DNA of 64,000 bases from Sphingomonas sp. OK281 (GTDB taxonomy: Bacteria; Pseudomonadota; Alphaproteobacteria; Sphingomonadales; Sphingomonadaceae). Shown piece by piece: positions 18,130 to 26,467 of the stretch; positions within the stretch are counted from its first letter, which is position 1; each line of letters starts with the position of its first letter. The stretch lies in contig NZ_FOVZ01000001.1 of NCBI RefSeq assembly GCF_900115295.1, positions 1,302,001 to 1,366,000 of the forward strand. The letters run 5' to 3'. The position numbers and the translations under genes are program-made. The notes below the pieces were generated by a model. That model was not told where the DNA came from. It was given only the letters and a program-made list of their open reading frames with translations, and did not search any database.

Positions 18130-20823
18130 TTAGAACTTTCCGCGCAGCCCGACCGAAACGACCCGGCCGAGCGCCGATGCGTTCGCTGGATCGAACCCGT
18201 AGGCAGACGTGCTGGCGTCGTAGAAAAACGGTGGGTCCTTGTCGAAGAGGTTGGTGACATCGACCGTGATCTGCGGGTCCTCGACGATGTTGCCCAGCGG
18301 CAGTTTCAGACCAAGATGAAGATCGACCGTCGTATTGGCCTTTACCCGGCTATTATCGACGACGTTGCGGTACTTGTTGATGTAGTTGACGAAGATTGCG
18401 CCATCGACGGGGCCGTTTGCATAGGCGACCCGTCCGCGAGCCTTGAAGTTGATCGCATAGCCGGTCCGCAAGCGGCTCGTGACGACGTCGCTACCGTTGA
18501 TCTGCTGATCGAAACCCCAAAGCCACGTACCCGAAGCGCCGACGTTGAAGTCTCCGGCCGACGTGCTGCGCGCATATCCGACGTCAAAGTCGAGCCCGTC
18601 GATCTTCTGGCGCGCGAAGTTCTGGCGACGTAGATCGTAGATCGCGGTCGGCAGCGCGGCGACGTCCGGATAGGACAGACCGTCATGCCTGATACCGTTG
18701 GTCGCAGCCAAGACCTGCGCAACGCTCGGCGCGTAGGTGCGATAGGGATCGAACAGCGGATTGTTGGGCTCGCTGACCGGATTGAAGCCCGGGAAGGTGA
18801 TCACGTTCTTATAGTCGATGTTGAAATAGGTCGCCGTGAGCTTGAAGCCAGGCAGGAATGCCGGCTTGAAATCGGCACCCAACGACCACGTCGTCGCAGT
18901 CTCGGGCTCGAGCTTGTTCCCGCCCGCCAGAATGATCGAGTACGCGCCGGGCGCGGTCGAACCGGTGAAGTCCGCGAAGCGGATAACGCGGGTGTCGATA
19001 GCCGTGCCCGCATCGGCAAGGCTCGGCGCGTGGAAAGATGTGCCGTAGCTGCCATGCAGCACCAGGCCGCGCACGGGCGTCCAATTCACGCCGATCTTGG
19101 GGTTCGTCGTTCCGCCGACGTCATCGTAATGATCGTAGCGCGCCGAGAGCGAGACATCGAGCGCCTGGAACGCGGTCGTCGCGTTCGCCTCGCCGAAGAT
19201 CGGTACGAACAATTCGCCATAAGCCGAATAGCTCTTTCGCTTGCCGAGCGCCTCGGTCTGGATCGCGCCACCATCGGGGCCGGTATCGGTATTCGCGTAG
19301 AAGCGCTCCTCACGAAGGCTGCCACCGACCGCCGCCTTCACTGCGCCGCCTGGGAGCGAGAAAAGCGATCCATCGACCTTCGCGATCGCTTCCTTCACCT
19401 CCTGCTGGCCGAAATAGCGCGTGCGGTAGTTGCCCACCCGCTGCACCAGCGCCGGGTCGTTGGCGGCACCGACACCGTAGGGATTGTAAGTGCCCGCGGT
19501 CACAAGACTGGTGAGCAACGCCTGATCGATACCGCGCTGCGTGATGTCGTCGCGTTCACGTCCGTAGTTCAGATCGATCGCGCCGCGCCAACCGCCACCG
19601 AGATCGGCGCCGATGCCTGCGGTCGTCGACCATGTCTCTGTGGAGATGCGGTTCTTGACAGTCGCGCCCAGATCGTTCGACGGGTTGTACGTCACTTGCT
19701 GAGGGCCGGCAGGTACGCCGGAAGCGACAACGGCATTATAGAATGGGCCGCCCGTCACCGTCAGGTTCAAACCGCCGCTTGCTACGTTACCGCCGGAGAT
19801 CGCCTGGCGCGAGCGCAGTTCACGTGCAGAGTAGAGCGTACGTGCATGTACTTCGATCCCGCTGCCCAGTTCTTGCCGGATCGACACAAGGCCTTGATGA
19901 CGATGCTGCGCGGGATACAGGTCGTTCGCTTTGTTGATGTCGCACTGGTTCGGCACACCGGCGCGAGCGCCTGTCGCAGACAGACCGTAGACCACGCCAT
20001 TGACGGTAACGTTTGCCGGGCTGCACAGCGTCGACAAGGTCTTCATGCCGAAATAATCGCGCTCGGTGCCGTTGACCGACGTGTTCTGCGAATATTCGTA
20101 GTCGGCGAGGATCGAGCCCGTATCCCACTTCTTGCCCGCAAGAATGCTGCCATTATAGGTGCGGTAGCCGTCTCCGAACCCTACCCGTCCTGCCGTCTCC
20201 ACGCCGTCTACATTCTTGCGCAGGATGAAGTTGACGACGCCCGCCACAGCATCCGAACCGTAGATCGACGAAGCGCCATCCGCCACGACCTCGACACGCT
20301 CGATCGCGGATGGCGGGATGGCACTGGGGTCGGGCGCGGTCTGGTTGATGCCGGCACCCGGCAGTCGCAGTCCGTCGACGAGAACGAGCGTCAGCCCACC
20401 GCCACCGTTGCCCACGCCGACGCCGTGAATGGCAGGCTGATCGACGAAATTGGCGGAGTTTTGGCCGTTGTTTGCGCCGCTTCCCCCAAAGCTGCCCAGC
20501 TGGGGGACCGTACGGAGTAGTTCGGTCGTCGTGCTGGCACCGGTCGCGACAATGTCGGCACGGGTAACGCTGACGAGCGAAGAACCGGTGGGCGCGACAC
20601 CGCGAATGCTAGACCCGGTGACAATGATGTCGGCAGCCTCTTCGGCAGGCATGGAAGCCTCCTGGGGACCGACTTGCTGCGCATCAGCGGCGGAAGCCGA
20701 TGGTGCCGCGTCGACCGACGGTCCACTGACCGGGACATCCTGCTGAGTCTGCGCAAACGCCGGCACGGCAATTGCCATACCGCTAGTCGCCAGGAGCGTA
20801 GCCATCAGTTTCCGCGTATTCAT
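18130..20823 (-). CDS. TonB-dependent receptor of the rhamnoside locus
   Basis: About 897 residues of outer-membrane receptor: signal peptide (MNTRKLMATLLATSGMAIAVPAFA), plug-domain opening IIVTGSSIRG (about 66-75), DGLRLPGAGINQ and VVADGASSIYGSDAVAGVVNF in the plug, then a long beta-barrel ending in the aromatic terminus GLRGKF. Such receptors take up bulky ligands using TonB energy. I chose the second ATG (20823) because GAGGGG lies 6 bases before it, while the first ATG (20829) directly abuts that site. Position beside GH106, GH1 and GH3 enzymes suggests uptake of a rhamnose-containing oligosaccharide or glycoside. Confidence 0.92.
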   Translation of the reverse strand: MNTRKLMATLLATSGMAIAVPAFAQTQQDVPVSGPSVDAAPSASAADAQQVGPQEASMPAEEAADIIVTGSSIRGVAPTGSSLVSVTRADIVATGASTTTELLRTVPQLGSFGGSGANNGQNSANFVDQPAIHGVGVGNGGGGLTLVLVDGLRLPGAGINQTAPDPSAIPPSAIERVEVVADGASSIYGSDAVAGVVNFILRKNVDGVETAGRVGFGDGYRTYNGSILAGKKWDTGSILADYEYSQNTSVNGTERDYFGMKTLSTLCSPANVTVNGVVYGLSATGARAGVPNQCDINKANDLYPAQHRHQGLVSIRQELGSGIEVHARTLYSARELRSRQAISGGNVASGGLNLTVTGGPFYNAVVASGVPAGPQQVTYNPSNDLGATVKNRISTETWSTTAGIGADLGGGWRGAIDLNYGRERDDITQRGIDQALLTSLVTAGTYNPYGVGAANDPALVQRVGNYRTRYFGQQEVKEAIAKVDGSLFSLPGGAVKAAVGGSLREERFYANTDTGPDGGAIQTEALGKRKSYSAYGELFVPIFGEANATTAFQALDVSLSARYDHYDDVGGTTNPKIGVNWTPVRGLVLHGSYGTSFHAPSLADAGTAIDTRVIRFADFTGSTAPGAYSIILAGGNKLEPETATTWSLGADFKPAFLPGFKLTATYFNIDYKNVITFPGFNPVSEPNNPLFDPYRTYAPSVAQVLAATNGIRHDGLSYPDVAALPTAIYDLRRQNFARQKIDGLDFDVGYARSTSAGDFNVGASGTWLWGFDQQINGSDVVTSRLRTGYAINFKARGRVAYANGPVDGAIFVNYINKYRNVVDNSRVKANTTVDLHLGLKLPLGNIVEDPQITVDVTNLFDKDPPFFYDASTSAYGFDPANASALGRVVSVGLRGKF

Positions 20824-20829
20824 GTACAT

Positions 20830-21373
20830 CCCCTCGTCTTCGGAACACGCGCAGATCCCTGCGTCGCGGAAGTATTATTTTTTTCAGTAATGAAACTGGA
20901 AGTGCTCAAACCATTCGGCGAGCCAACTTGTCTAGGTAATGCATCTCATACAGCATCGCTCCCCGATGTTTGGCTAAACGCGATTTAGCACGACAGTCTT
21001 TGCTATCTGAGCTTGGCCTAACCTGAGCCTTCAAACTGCGCAAGCGTTATTTTCATCACCTGCATCATCATCCCGCATTGTGAGATAAAGGTGGTAATAA
21101 CGTCGGTTTGGCGAAACTTTGCCTGGGGCTTCGTTCGCTGCTTTTTCCGGGAAGCAGCGCTTAGAGGCGAGTTGATGTCGAAACCTGTCTTGGGTTTGAG
21201 GGATCAAGGAATTCGGCTGCCGAATGAGTTGAACCGATGGTGTGAGCCGCTTGATCGGCCCCATACCCGGACATTCGCGCGCCCTCCCCGCCTGCCAACT
21301 CCAGACACTCATTCATGTCTGCGCTGATCGCTATCCAGATCCGAATATTCGGCCATGCAGGCGACCGGACTTG
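20830..21373. other. 544-base gap upstream of the TonB receptor; no supported gene
   Basis: This gap separates the receptor gene from the TetR gene. The part next to the receptor is AT-rich (including a run of A/T at 20874-20884) and presumably contains the receptor promoter. Short open frames here have no initiation signal or recognisable composition. I see no convincing terminator or RNA gene. Confidence 0.5.
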
Positions 21374-21925
21374 TCAACGCACGCGCATGCCGTTGAGGAG
21401 CAGGTCTACCAGATGAGCAATGCGCGGCCTTGGAGCGCTGTCTTTTTCGACCGCGATCGCTATCGCGCTCACCACACAGATGATGTCGTCGAAGCTGGCG
21501 TCGCCACGAACGATACCAGCCTCCTGAGCGCGTTGAAGCAGTCGCTGCCCTTCCGCGGTGATCGCGTTACAGCCGGGCGTCCCGTGTTGGATGACAGTCC
21601 CTAACGAAGCAGCAAGGCTTTGATAGACGCTCGTGTTCATCGCGAGATCCTCAAGGAACTGGCGCATCGCGCCTCCGGGATCACCATCCCCATCTCGCGC
21701 ACGGCTCGTCTCCGCGACCGACGTAAACCGCTCGTCGCTGGTGGCCGCCAAGAGCGCTTCTCGCGTGGGGAAGCGGCGATAGAGTGTGCCGATGCCAACC
21801 TTCGCTCGCTTGGCCACCTCCTCGAGCGATACGCCTGCCCCTCGCTCTAGAAACGCTTCCTCTGCCGCGACGAGGATGCGTTGGCGGTTTCTTTCCGCGT
21901 CGGCACGTAAGCCAGCCTCAACCAA
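21374..21925 (-). CDS. TetR-family transcriptional regulator
   Basis: A regulator of about 183 residues with an N-terminal helix-turn-helix (RQRILVAAEEAFLERGAGVSLEEVAKRAKVGIGTLYRRFPTREALL) and a C-terminal ligand domain. I prefer the TTG start at 21925: AAGGA lies 6 bases upstream of it, and this leaves the two operator-like repeats outside the gene. ATG starts at 21967 or 21991 would put those repeats inside the coding region. It is divergent from an SDR gene whose start is 87 bases away and probably represses it. The ligand is unknown. Confidence 0.85.
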   Translation of the reverse strand: MVEAGLRADAERNRQRILVAAEEAFLERGAGVSLEEVAKRAKVGIGTLYRRFPTREALLAATSDERFTSVAETSRARDGDGDPGGAMRQFLEDLAMNTSVYQSLAASLGTVIQHGTPGCNAITAEGQRLLQRAQEAGIVRGDASFDDIICVVSAIAIAVEKDSAPRPRIAHLVDLLLNGMRVR

Positions 21926-21948
21926 GATTATTCCTTCTTTGCCTTGCC

Positions 21949-21993
21949 AAGTGGAGGATGCCTCCATATCGGAAGTGGAGCAATCCTCCACTT
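21949..21993. promoter_or_regulatory. Two tandem operator-like inverted repeats between TetR and SDR genes
   Basis: Site 2 (21973-21993) is a perfect inverted repeat: AAGTGGAG, five bases, CTCCACTT. Site 1 (21949-21969) has the same half-site AAGTGGAG, the same five-base spacer and an imperfect second arm CTCCATAT (6 of 8). Their centres are 24 bases apart. Position and geometry fit a TetR operator pair controlling both divergent genes. Confidence 0.65.
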
Positions 21994-22011
21994 GCTTGAA
22001 AGTTCGATGTC

Positions 22012-22755
22012 ATGACGAAGCGGTTCGAACACAAGGTCGTGGTAATCACCGGCGGTAGTGACGGCATCGGGTTGGCATCCGCGCAGCGCTTCGCGCAAGA
22101 GGGTGCTCACGTGTACATTACCGCGCGGCGACAGACGTTGCTGGATCAGGCGGTTATCCAGATCGGTCACGGTGCGATCGGCGTACGAGGCGACGTCACG
22201 AACCTCGCCGACCTTACGACGCTCTACGAGACTGTCGAGCGTGACCACGGCAAGGTCGATATCGTGTTCGCCAATGCCGGGATGCACCAGCCACTTCCGC
22301 TCGAATCGATCGAAGAAAGCGATTTTGATTCGACGTTCGACCTCAACGTGAAGGGTCTGCTGTTCACCGTGCAGAAGGCACTGCCGCTGATGACGCAAGG
22401 GGGCGTGATCGTCCTCAATGGTTCGATCGCTGGATCCAAGGCGTATCCGGGCCAGTCACTCTACAATGCCAGCAAGGCGGCGGTTCGCTCCTTTGCACGC
22501 AGCTGGACCATCGATCTAAAGGAACGCGGCATCCGCGTGAACGTCGTTTCGCCGGGGGGCACCGAAACGCGTCTTATCCGGGACTATTTCGACGCGACAC
22601 CGGGCGCTGAAGAAGAGGTAATCAAGGGGGTTCCACTGGGGCGCCTGGGGCGCCTCGAAGATGTCGCGAGTGCCGTCCTGTTCCTGGCGTCGAGAGAAAG
22701 CGGCTTCGTCGCGGGTCATGAGCTCTTCGTGGATGGCGGGGTCGCCGCGGTCTGA
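22012..22755 (+). CDS. SDR-family oxidoreductase controlled by the adjacent TetR
   Basis: A 247-residue classical short-chain dehydrogenase: TGGSDGIGLA (nucleotide binding), FANAGMHQ, NGSIAGSKAYPGQSLYNASKAAVRSF with catalytic Ser, Tyr and Lys, and a C-terminal ELFVDGGVAAV. It starts directly beyond the paired operator-like repeats. A TetR/SDR pair of this layout often handles a small reactive or xenobiotic carbonyl or alcohol, but the substrate cannot be read from the sequence. Confidence 0.88.
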   Translation: MTKRFEHKVVVITGGSDGIGLASAQRFAQEGAHVYITARRQTLLDQAVIQIGHGAIGVRGDVTNLADLTTLYETVERDHGKVDIVFANAGMHQPLPLESIEESDFDSTFDLNVKGLLFTVQKALPLMTQGGVIVLNGSIAGSKAYPGQSLYNASKAAVRSFARSWTIDLKERGIRVNVVSPGGTETRLIRDYFDATPGAEEEVIKGVPLGRLGRLEDVASAVLFLASRESGFVAGHELFVDGGVAAV

Positions 22756-22916
22756 CCGGGAATTATCGTGCTGAACGGACGTGCGTTTTTTAGGAATGCG
22801 ATTGCCCACCCGGACGTCCGGGTGTCGGCGCTTTTTGCAAGTCTCGCCCTTCTCGAAAAGGATCGAATTTTGGGAATGTCCGGGCTAGGAAGAAGGCGGG
22901 CGACCACTTTACGAAG

Positions 22917-23393
22917 TCAGTCTCGCCAACCTTCTCTAGAATAGTCGAGCAGTTTGCGAACGACCGTTGCCGGCACCAAAACGGTTCTTCCATTAAGTCT
23001 CGCCCGGACCGGCGCAGGGGTATCCTGCCAGTCTGGATACTCTAGGAGAAGGGGGCTACGATTCCTTTCGCCTTCTACAAAGACGACGATCCGAGCCTCA
23101 AATCTCGCTGAGCTTGCATCAGCTTCTGGCAAATTCGGATCACAAATGCCGGCCATCGCCACGCGCCAGAATTGTCGAACCATCGAGGCGCTACCTCCAT
23201 GATCAATGATTTCATCAGGCGATGGAAAGACGCGGCGTTGAATGGTGATTGGGAATACGCGGACCTGGATTTGATCTCGGGGGGAGCCAGATGCACATAT
23301 CGTAGATGACGCCCTATCAATGGAAGGCCCTGATCCGCTGGACCCCGCAACGAGGGTCGTAGCAGCGAATACGGTAATCCAGCTTCCGAACAT
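22917..23393 (-). CDS. Hypothetical exported protein
   Basis: An open frame of 158 residues from the ATG at 23393 (the frame extends to an ATG at 23429). The first 20 residues (MFGSWITVFAATTLVAGSSG) look like a signal peptide or lipoprotein-like export segment without the lipobox Cys. The rest has the sequence VRVFPITIQRRVFPSPDEII and ends in a hydrophilic region (LLDYSREGWRD). I recognise no family. Codon use is less GC-biased than the neighbours, so it may be recently acquired or not a gene. Nearest neighbours are the SDR gene on the other strand and a repeat-rich gap. Confidence 0.45.
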   Translation of the reverse strand: MFGSWITVFAATTLVAGSSGSGPSIDRASSTICASGSPRDQIQVRVFPITIQRRVFPSPDEIIDHGGSASMVRQFWRVAMAGICDPNLPEADASSARFEARIVVFVEGERNRSPLLLEYPDWQDTPAPVRARLNGRTVLVPATVVRKLLDYSREGWRD

Positions 23394-23471
23394 TGCCTGC
23401 CACTCCAATCCTTTCCTACGGCTGTACACTAAGAGCGATTGTCAGCAATTGGCCGCTTGCTACCGATCCGT

Positions 23472-23608
23472 TTTCCCGAAAAGGAAGGTTAAACGGGAAA
23501 GCGGAGATTGATGTTGTTGCCACGACCGCTGAACGGGCCACTTTCCCGAAATCTGTTCCCGATCTAACTTTCCCGAAATTGTCTACCGGACATGGGAAAA
23601 AGGGAAAC
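23472..23608. repeat. Cluster of TTTCCCGAAA repeats in a gene-free gap
   Basis: Three exact copies of TTTCCCGAAA at 23472-23481, 23542-23551 and 23569-23578; the last two sit in near-identical 12-mers 27 bases apart. Related TTCCCG, CGGGAAA and GGGAAA words occur at about 23494-23500, 23556-23561, 23594-23599 and 23602-23607. The 358-base gap holds no other recognisable element. Repeated short words of this kind may be binding sites for a regulator or replication-type protein; function unknown. Confidence 0.5.
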
Positions 23609-23788
23609 GCCCTTGGCGGCTAGAATGGCGGGATTCAGGACCGTACATATACGGCTGAACGACCGACATTGGGCGAACGGGCCCCTGCCCACGGCTGCCG
23701 GCCAGACCCACATTCGGTCGTTTGTTCAGGTCCGCTGCGGGGGTACGATCGAAGGTCAACGGAGGTCAGCGACAGTCCTCCCCCAAGC

Positions 23789-24535
23789 TCAGGTGCCAGC
23801 CAACATATCGCGCACAATCTCGTCGACCTTTCCGTCCCGTTCGGCGAAGCGGAAGGGCTTCACTTCGTCAACGACGATCTCGTCCGCGGACGGGTGCGCG
23901 ATGAGTTGCGCCATCACGTCGTCGGCAAATTTCGCGAGCGGAACGCTGAATGGGGAGTCCTTCAGTCCTTCCAGCAGGTCGGTCGCCACTTGCGGGGGGA
24001 TGATCTCGATCACCTGCGGCACATTTCGCAGACGGGCGCGCAACGACACTGTGTAGGAATGCAGCGCCGCCTTACTGGCCGAATAGGTCGGGGCACCGGG
24101 ATATGGTACGAAACCGGTGCCCGAGGACACCATGACGATGGCCGCTGCCGGACGATCCTTCAGATGCTCGACGAGCGCGTCGACCATCCGGATCGGCCCC
24201 AGAAGATTGGTTTCGATCATCCTTTCGGTGCGCGAAAGGTCGCGGGCGATCGTGGGATCCTCCACCCCTGAAATCCCGGCGCAATTGACTAGCACATTGA
24301 GGTCCGGATGCTCTGCGATCAGTCGCCGGGCGACGGTGGCGATCGCGTCGGGATCGGTGATGTCCAACTCGTAGAACGCCATGCTGGGTCGACCTTCGAT
24401 CGTTTCCTGCAACGCGCTGCACCGACGACCCGCGACGATGACTGTGTTGCCCAGATCGTGCCAACGATGCGCCAGAGCCTGACCGATGCCGGAGCTTCCT
24501 CCGGTGATGAAAATGGTGTTCCCTACGGTGTTCAT
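23789..24535 (-). CDS. SDR-family oxidoreductase (DltE-like)
   Basis: A 248-residue short-chain dehydrogenase with TGGSSGIGQALA, NCAGISG, and a catalytic Ser/Tyr/Lys set in VSSGTGFVPYPGAPTYSASKAALHSY. The C-terminal part with IEIIPPQVATDLL and ERDGKVDEIV resembles the DltE/YqjQ-type group, which lacks the usual VDGG ending. It is divergent from an AraC-family activator 128 bases away, a common pairing in which the activator controls the dehydrogenase. The substrate is unknown. Confidence 0.87.
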   Translation of the reverse strand: MNTVGNTIFITGGSSGIGQALAHRWHDLGNTVIVAGRRCSALQETIEGRPSMAFYELDITDPDAIATVARRLIAEHPDLNVLVNCAGISGVEDPTIARDLSRTERMIETNLLGPIRMVDALVEHLKDRPAAAIVMVSSGTGFVPYPGAPTYSASKAALHSYTVSLRARLRNVPQVIEIIPPQVATDLLEGLKDSPFSVPLAKFADDVMAQLIAHPSADEIVVDEVKPFRFAERDGKVDEIVRDMLAGT

Positions 24536-24663
24536 GCTGCCTCCATGCGTGTCAGGCTGCAGATAGAGTGGTGCCGTACGTTCGACGCACCCGATCCTGC
24601 CCGATCTTTGCCTATTTCTGGCAAACCGTTGATCGATGGCGTTCGGCCTGACATGTGTGAGCC

Positions 24664-25539
24664 ATGGATCAAGTTATCGCCGAGCTGGCGGCCACGGTCG
24701 CGCGCAAAAGCGAGGAAGGCCTCACGGCCACCCCCATGCCGAATGTCGGGCTGTACAAGGTCAGCCGGTGCATCGACCTGCTGCCGGAAACCTATCGTCC
24801 GGTTGTCAGCCTGATATTGCAGGGCGAAAAGCAGCTGTCGATCGGGGATGAGATACTGACCTATCGCGCTGGGCACACCTTTACCGCGGCTCTTGATCTC
24901 CCGGTGCTGGGAAAAATCACAGAGGCGAGTGCAAATCGACCCTATCTCGCGATCAGTCTCGCCATCGAAACCGAGATCGTCTCCAGTCTTACTATCAACA
25001 TGCCTGATCCTATACACCGAGCTGAGCGGAAAGGGTTCGCCGTCGATCGTGCTGACCGCGATCTGCTTGATGCCTGGAGCCGGATGCTACAGCTGATCGA
25101 CCGGTCCGAGGAGGTTGGGATCATGGCTCCGCTGCTGGAGCGAGAAATCCTGTATCGCCTCTTGCGTGGCCCGCAAGGTGCGGTCCTGCGGCAGATCACG
25201 ACCGCCGACCCCGGAACATCGCAGATCAGAAAGGCGCTTGCCCTGATTGCAGAACACTACTCCTTGTCTCTCAGGGTGGAGGACATAGCGCGGACGGTCA
25301 GCATGAGCTGCTCCGCCTTTCATCGGGGGTTCAAGGCCGCGACCGGCATGGCTCCACTCCAATATCAAAAGACGCTTCGACTCTACGAAGCAAGACGGTT
25401 GCTCCTGAACGAACCGACGAGTGCGAGCTCGGCCGCCTTCTCGGTCGGTTACCAGAGCGTGTCTCAATTCAGCCGGGAGTACCGGCGAATGTTCGGCACA
25501 CCGCCGATGCAGGACATTCGAACGCGCCGGTTGGATTGA
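24664..25539 (+). CDS. AraC-family regulator (AraC_N plus HTH)
   Basis: A 291-residue regulator. The N-terminal half (about 20-175) matches the AraC_N ligand-binding type (PNVGLYKVSRCIDLLPETYRPVVSLILQGEKQLSIGDE), and the C-terminal half carries two helix-turn-helix motifs (LRVEDIARTVSMSCSAFHRGFKAATGMAPLQYQKTLRLYEARRLL, then SAAFSVGYQSVSQFSREYRRMFG). It is divergent from the DltE-like SDR gene and likely activates it. The inducer is unknown. Confidence 0.9.
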   Translation: MDQVIAELAATVARKSEEGLTATPMPNVGLYKVSRCIDLLPETYRPVVSLILQGEKQLSIGDEILTYRAGHTFTAALDLPVLGKITEASANRPYLAISLAIETEIVSSLTINMPDPIHRAERKGFAVDRADRDLLDAWSRMLQLIDRSEEVGIMAPLLEREILYRLLRGPQGAVLRQITTADPGTSQIRKALALIAEHYSLSLRVEDIARTVSMSCSAFHRGFKAATGMAPLQYQKTLRLYEARRLLLNEPTSASSAAFSVGYQSVSQFSREYRRMFGTPPMQDIRTRRLD

Positions 25540-25603
25540 TCGGCAATCCTAGCTTCCCTGTATGCGCGCGAACGGCCTGGCTGATTGCGCAGTCTCGCCT
25601 GCT

Positions 25604-26467
25604 CTACCGCGTTACGGCGCTGAGCTTGTCGAGCCGGCGTCGGCCTACCAGCAGCCCGCCCTCCAGCCTGGCGCAGAGCGCGGCGTAGTAATCGGCGAGA
25701 AAACCGTCATCGTCGTTATCATCGGCGATGCCCGCCTTACGCCGGATCGCCGCGGCGACGGTGATACGGGCGAGGTCGTCGCCGCCACGGATCACGTCTT
25801 CGAGCGCCTGCAATTCGTAGATGCCGTACAGCGCCAACGCCGTATCGGAGAAGACGCGGCGAGGTCGATCGGTGGCCGGCGTCAGATCGGGAGCGAGTGT
25901 TCGGACGGCGGTCTGCACCACCCAGGTTCCCGCGACCAAATCGCCGATGCGCAACCGGTCGCGGTTGAACAGCGGGAAGAACAGGAAGATGCCGGTCCAC
26001 AGCAAGGCGAAGATGGTCAGGAACGCATCAGCGGTTCCCGCCGCCGCCTGCGCGCCGAGGAAGGAGAGCGGCAGGAACACCTCGATCTCGCGCATCGCGT
26101 TGCGCGCCAGCACCGCGCCTGCGGTCAGCCTCGCACCATCGCGCGCGACGACGCGCAGTTTCATCAGCCGCTTGCCCGGCGTCGCGCCGCGACCGCCCAT
26201 CTCGAACAGCACGAACCAACCGTTGCGCAACACGAATGCACCGATCAGCCAGAGAATCTTGGCGATGTCAGCCCGAGTGGCCTGATCGAGCGCGAACAGC
26301 GCAGCGGTCACCGCGACCAGCGCGATCAGCATGAGCACTAAGTCGATCAGAAACGCCGCAGCGCGCGTGCCCGCCCCGCCCAGTTCGAGCTGCAGGTCGA
26401 CACCCTCGGGCGTGACGAAGCTGCGGCGCCGGGCAACGGGCGCCCTAGTCCGGCGAGCGGTACGCAT
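25604..26467 (-). CDS. RDD-family membrane protein
   Basis: A 287-residue protein with an RDD domain (about 15-165; GTRAAAFLIDLVLMLIALVAV contains the Arg-Asp pattern, and GRGATPGKRLMKLRVV the second signature) and several membrane helices, then a soluble C-terminal part of about 110 residues. I chose the ATG at 26467 because GGGAGG lies 4 bases upstream; the ATG at 26485 lacks such a site. It overlaps the SpoIIM-like gene by 23 bases and is the last gene of the MoxR/DUF58 operon. RDD proteins are multi-pass membrane proteins, some linked to ion exchange; its role here is unknown. Confidence 0.85.
   Translation of the reverse strand: MRTARRTRAPVARRRSFVTPEGVDLQLELGGAGTRAAAFLIDLVLMLIALVAVTAALFALDQATRADIAKILWLIGAFVLRNGWFVLFEMGGRGATPGKRLMKLRVVARDGARLTAGAVLARNAMREIEVFLPLSFLGAQAAAGTADAFLTIFALLWTGIFLFFPLFNRDRLRIGDLVAGTWVVQTAVRTLAPDLTPATDRPRRVFSDTALALYGIYELQALEDVIRGGDDLARITVAAAIRRKAGIADDNDDDGFLADYYAALCARLEGGLLVGRRRLDKLSAVTR

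Noticed and set aside
18685..20520. 611-codon open frame antisense to the first TonB receptor.
   Set aside because: Very basic, low-complexity translation typical of antisense frames in GC-rich DNA.
20830..21373. Short open frames and possible small RNA in the gap upstream of the receptor.
   Set aside because: No initiation site, conserved-looking peptide or terminator-like hairpin could be supported.
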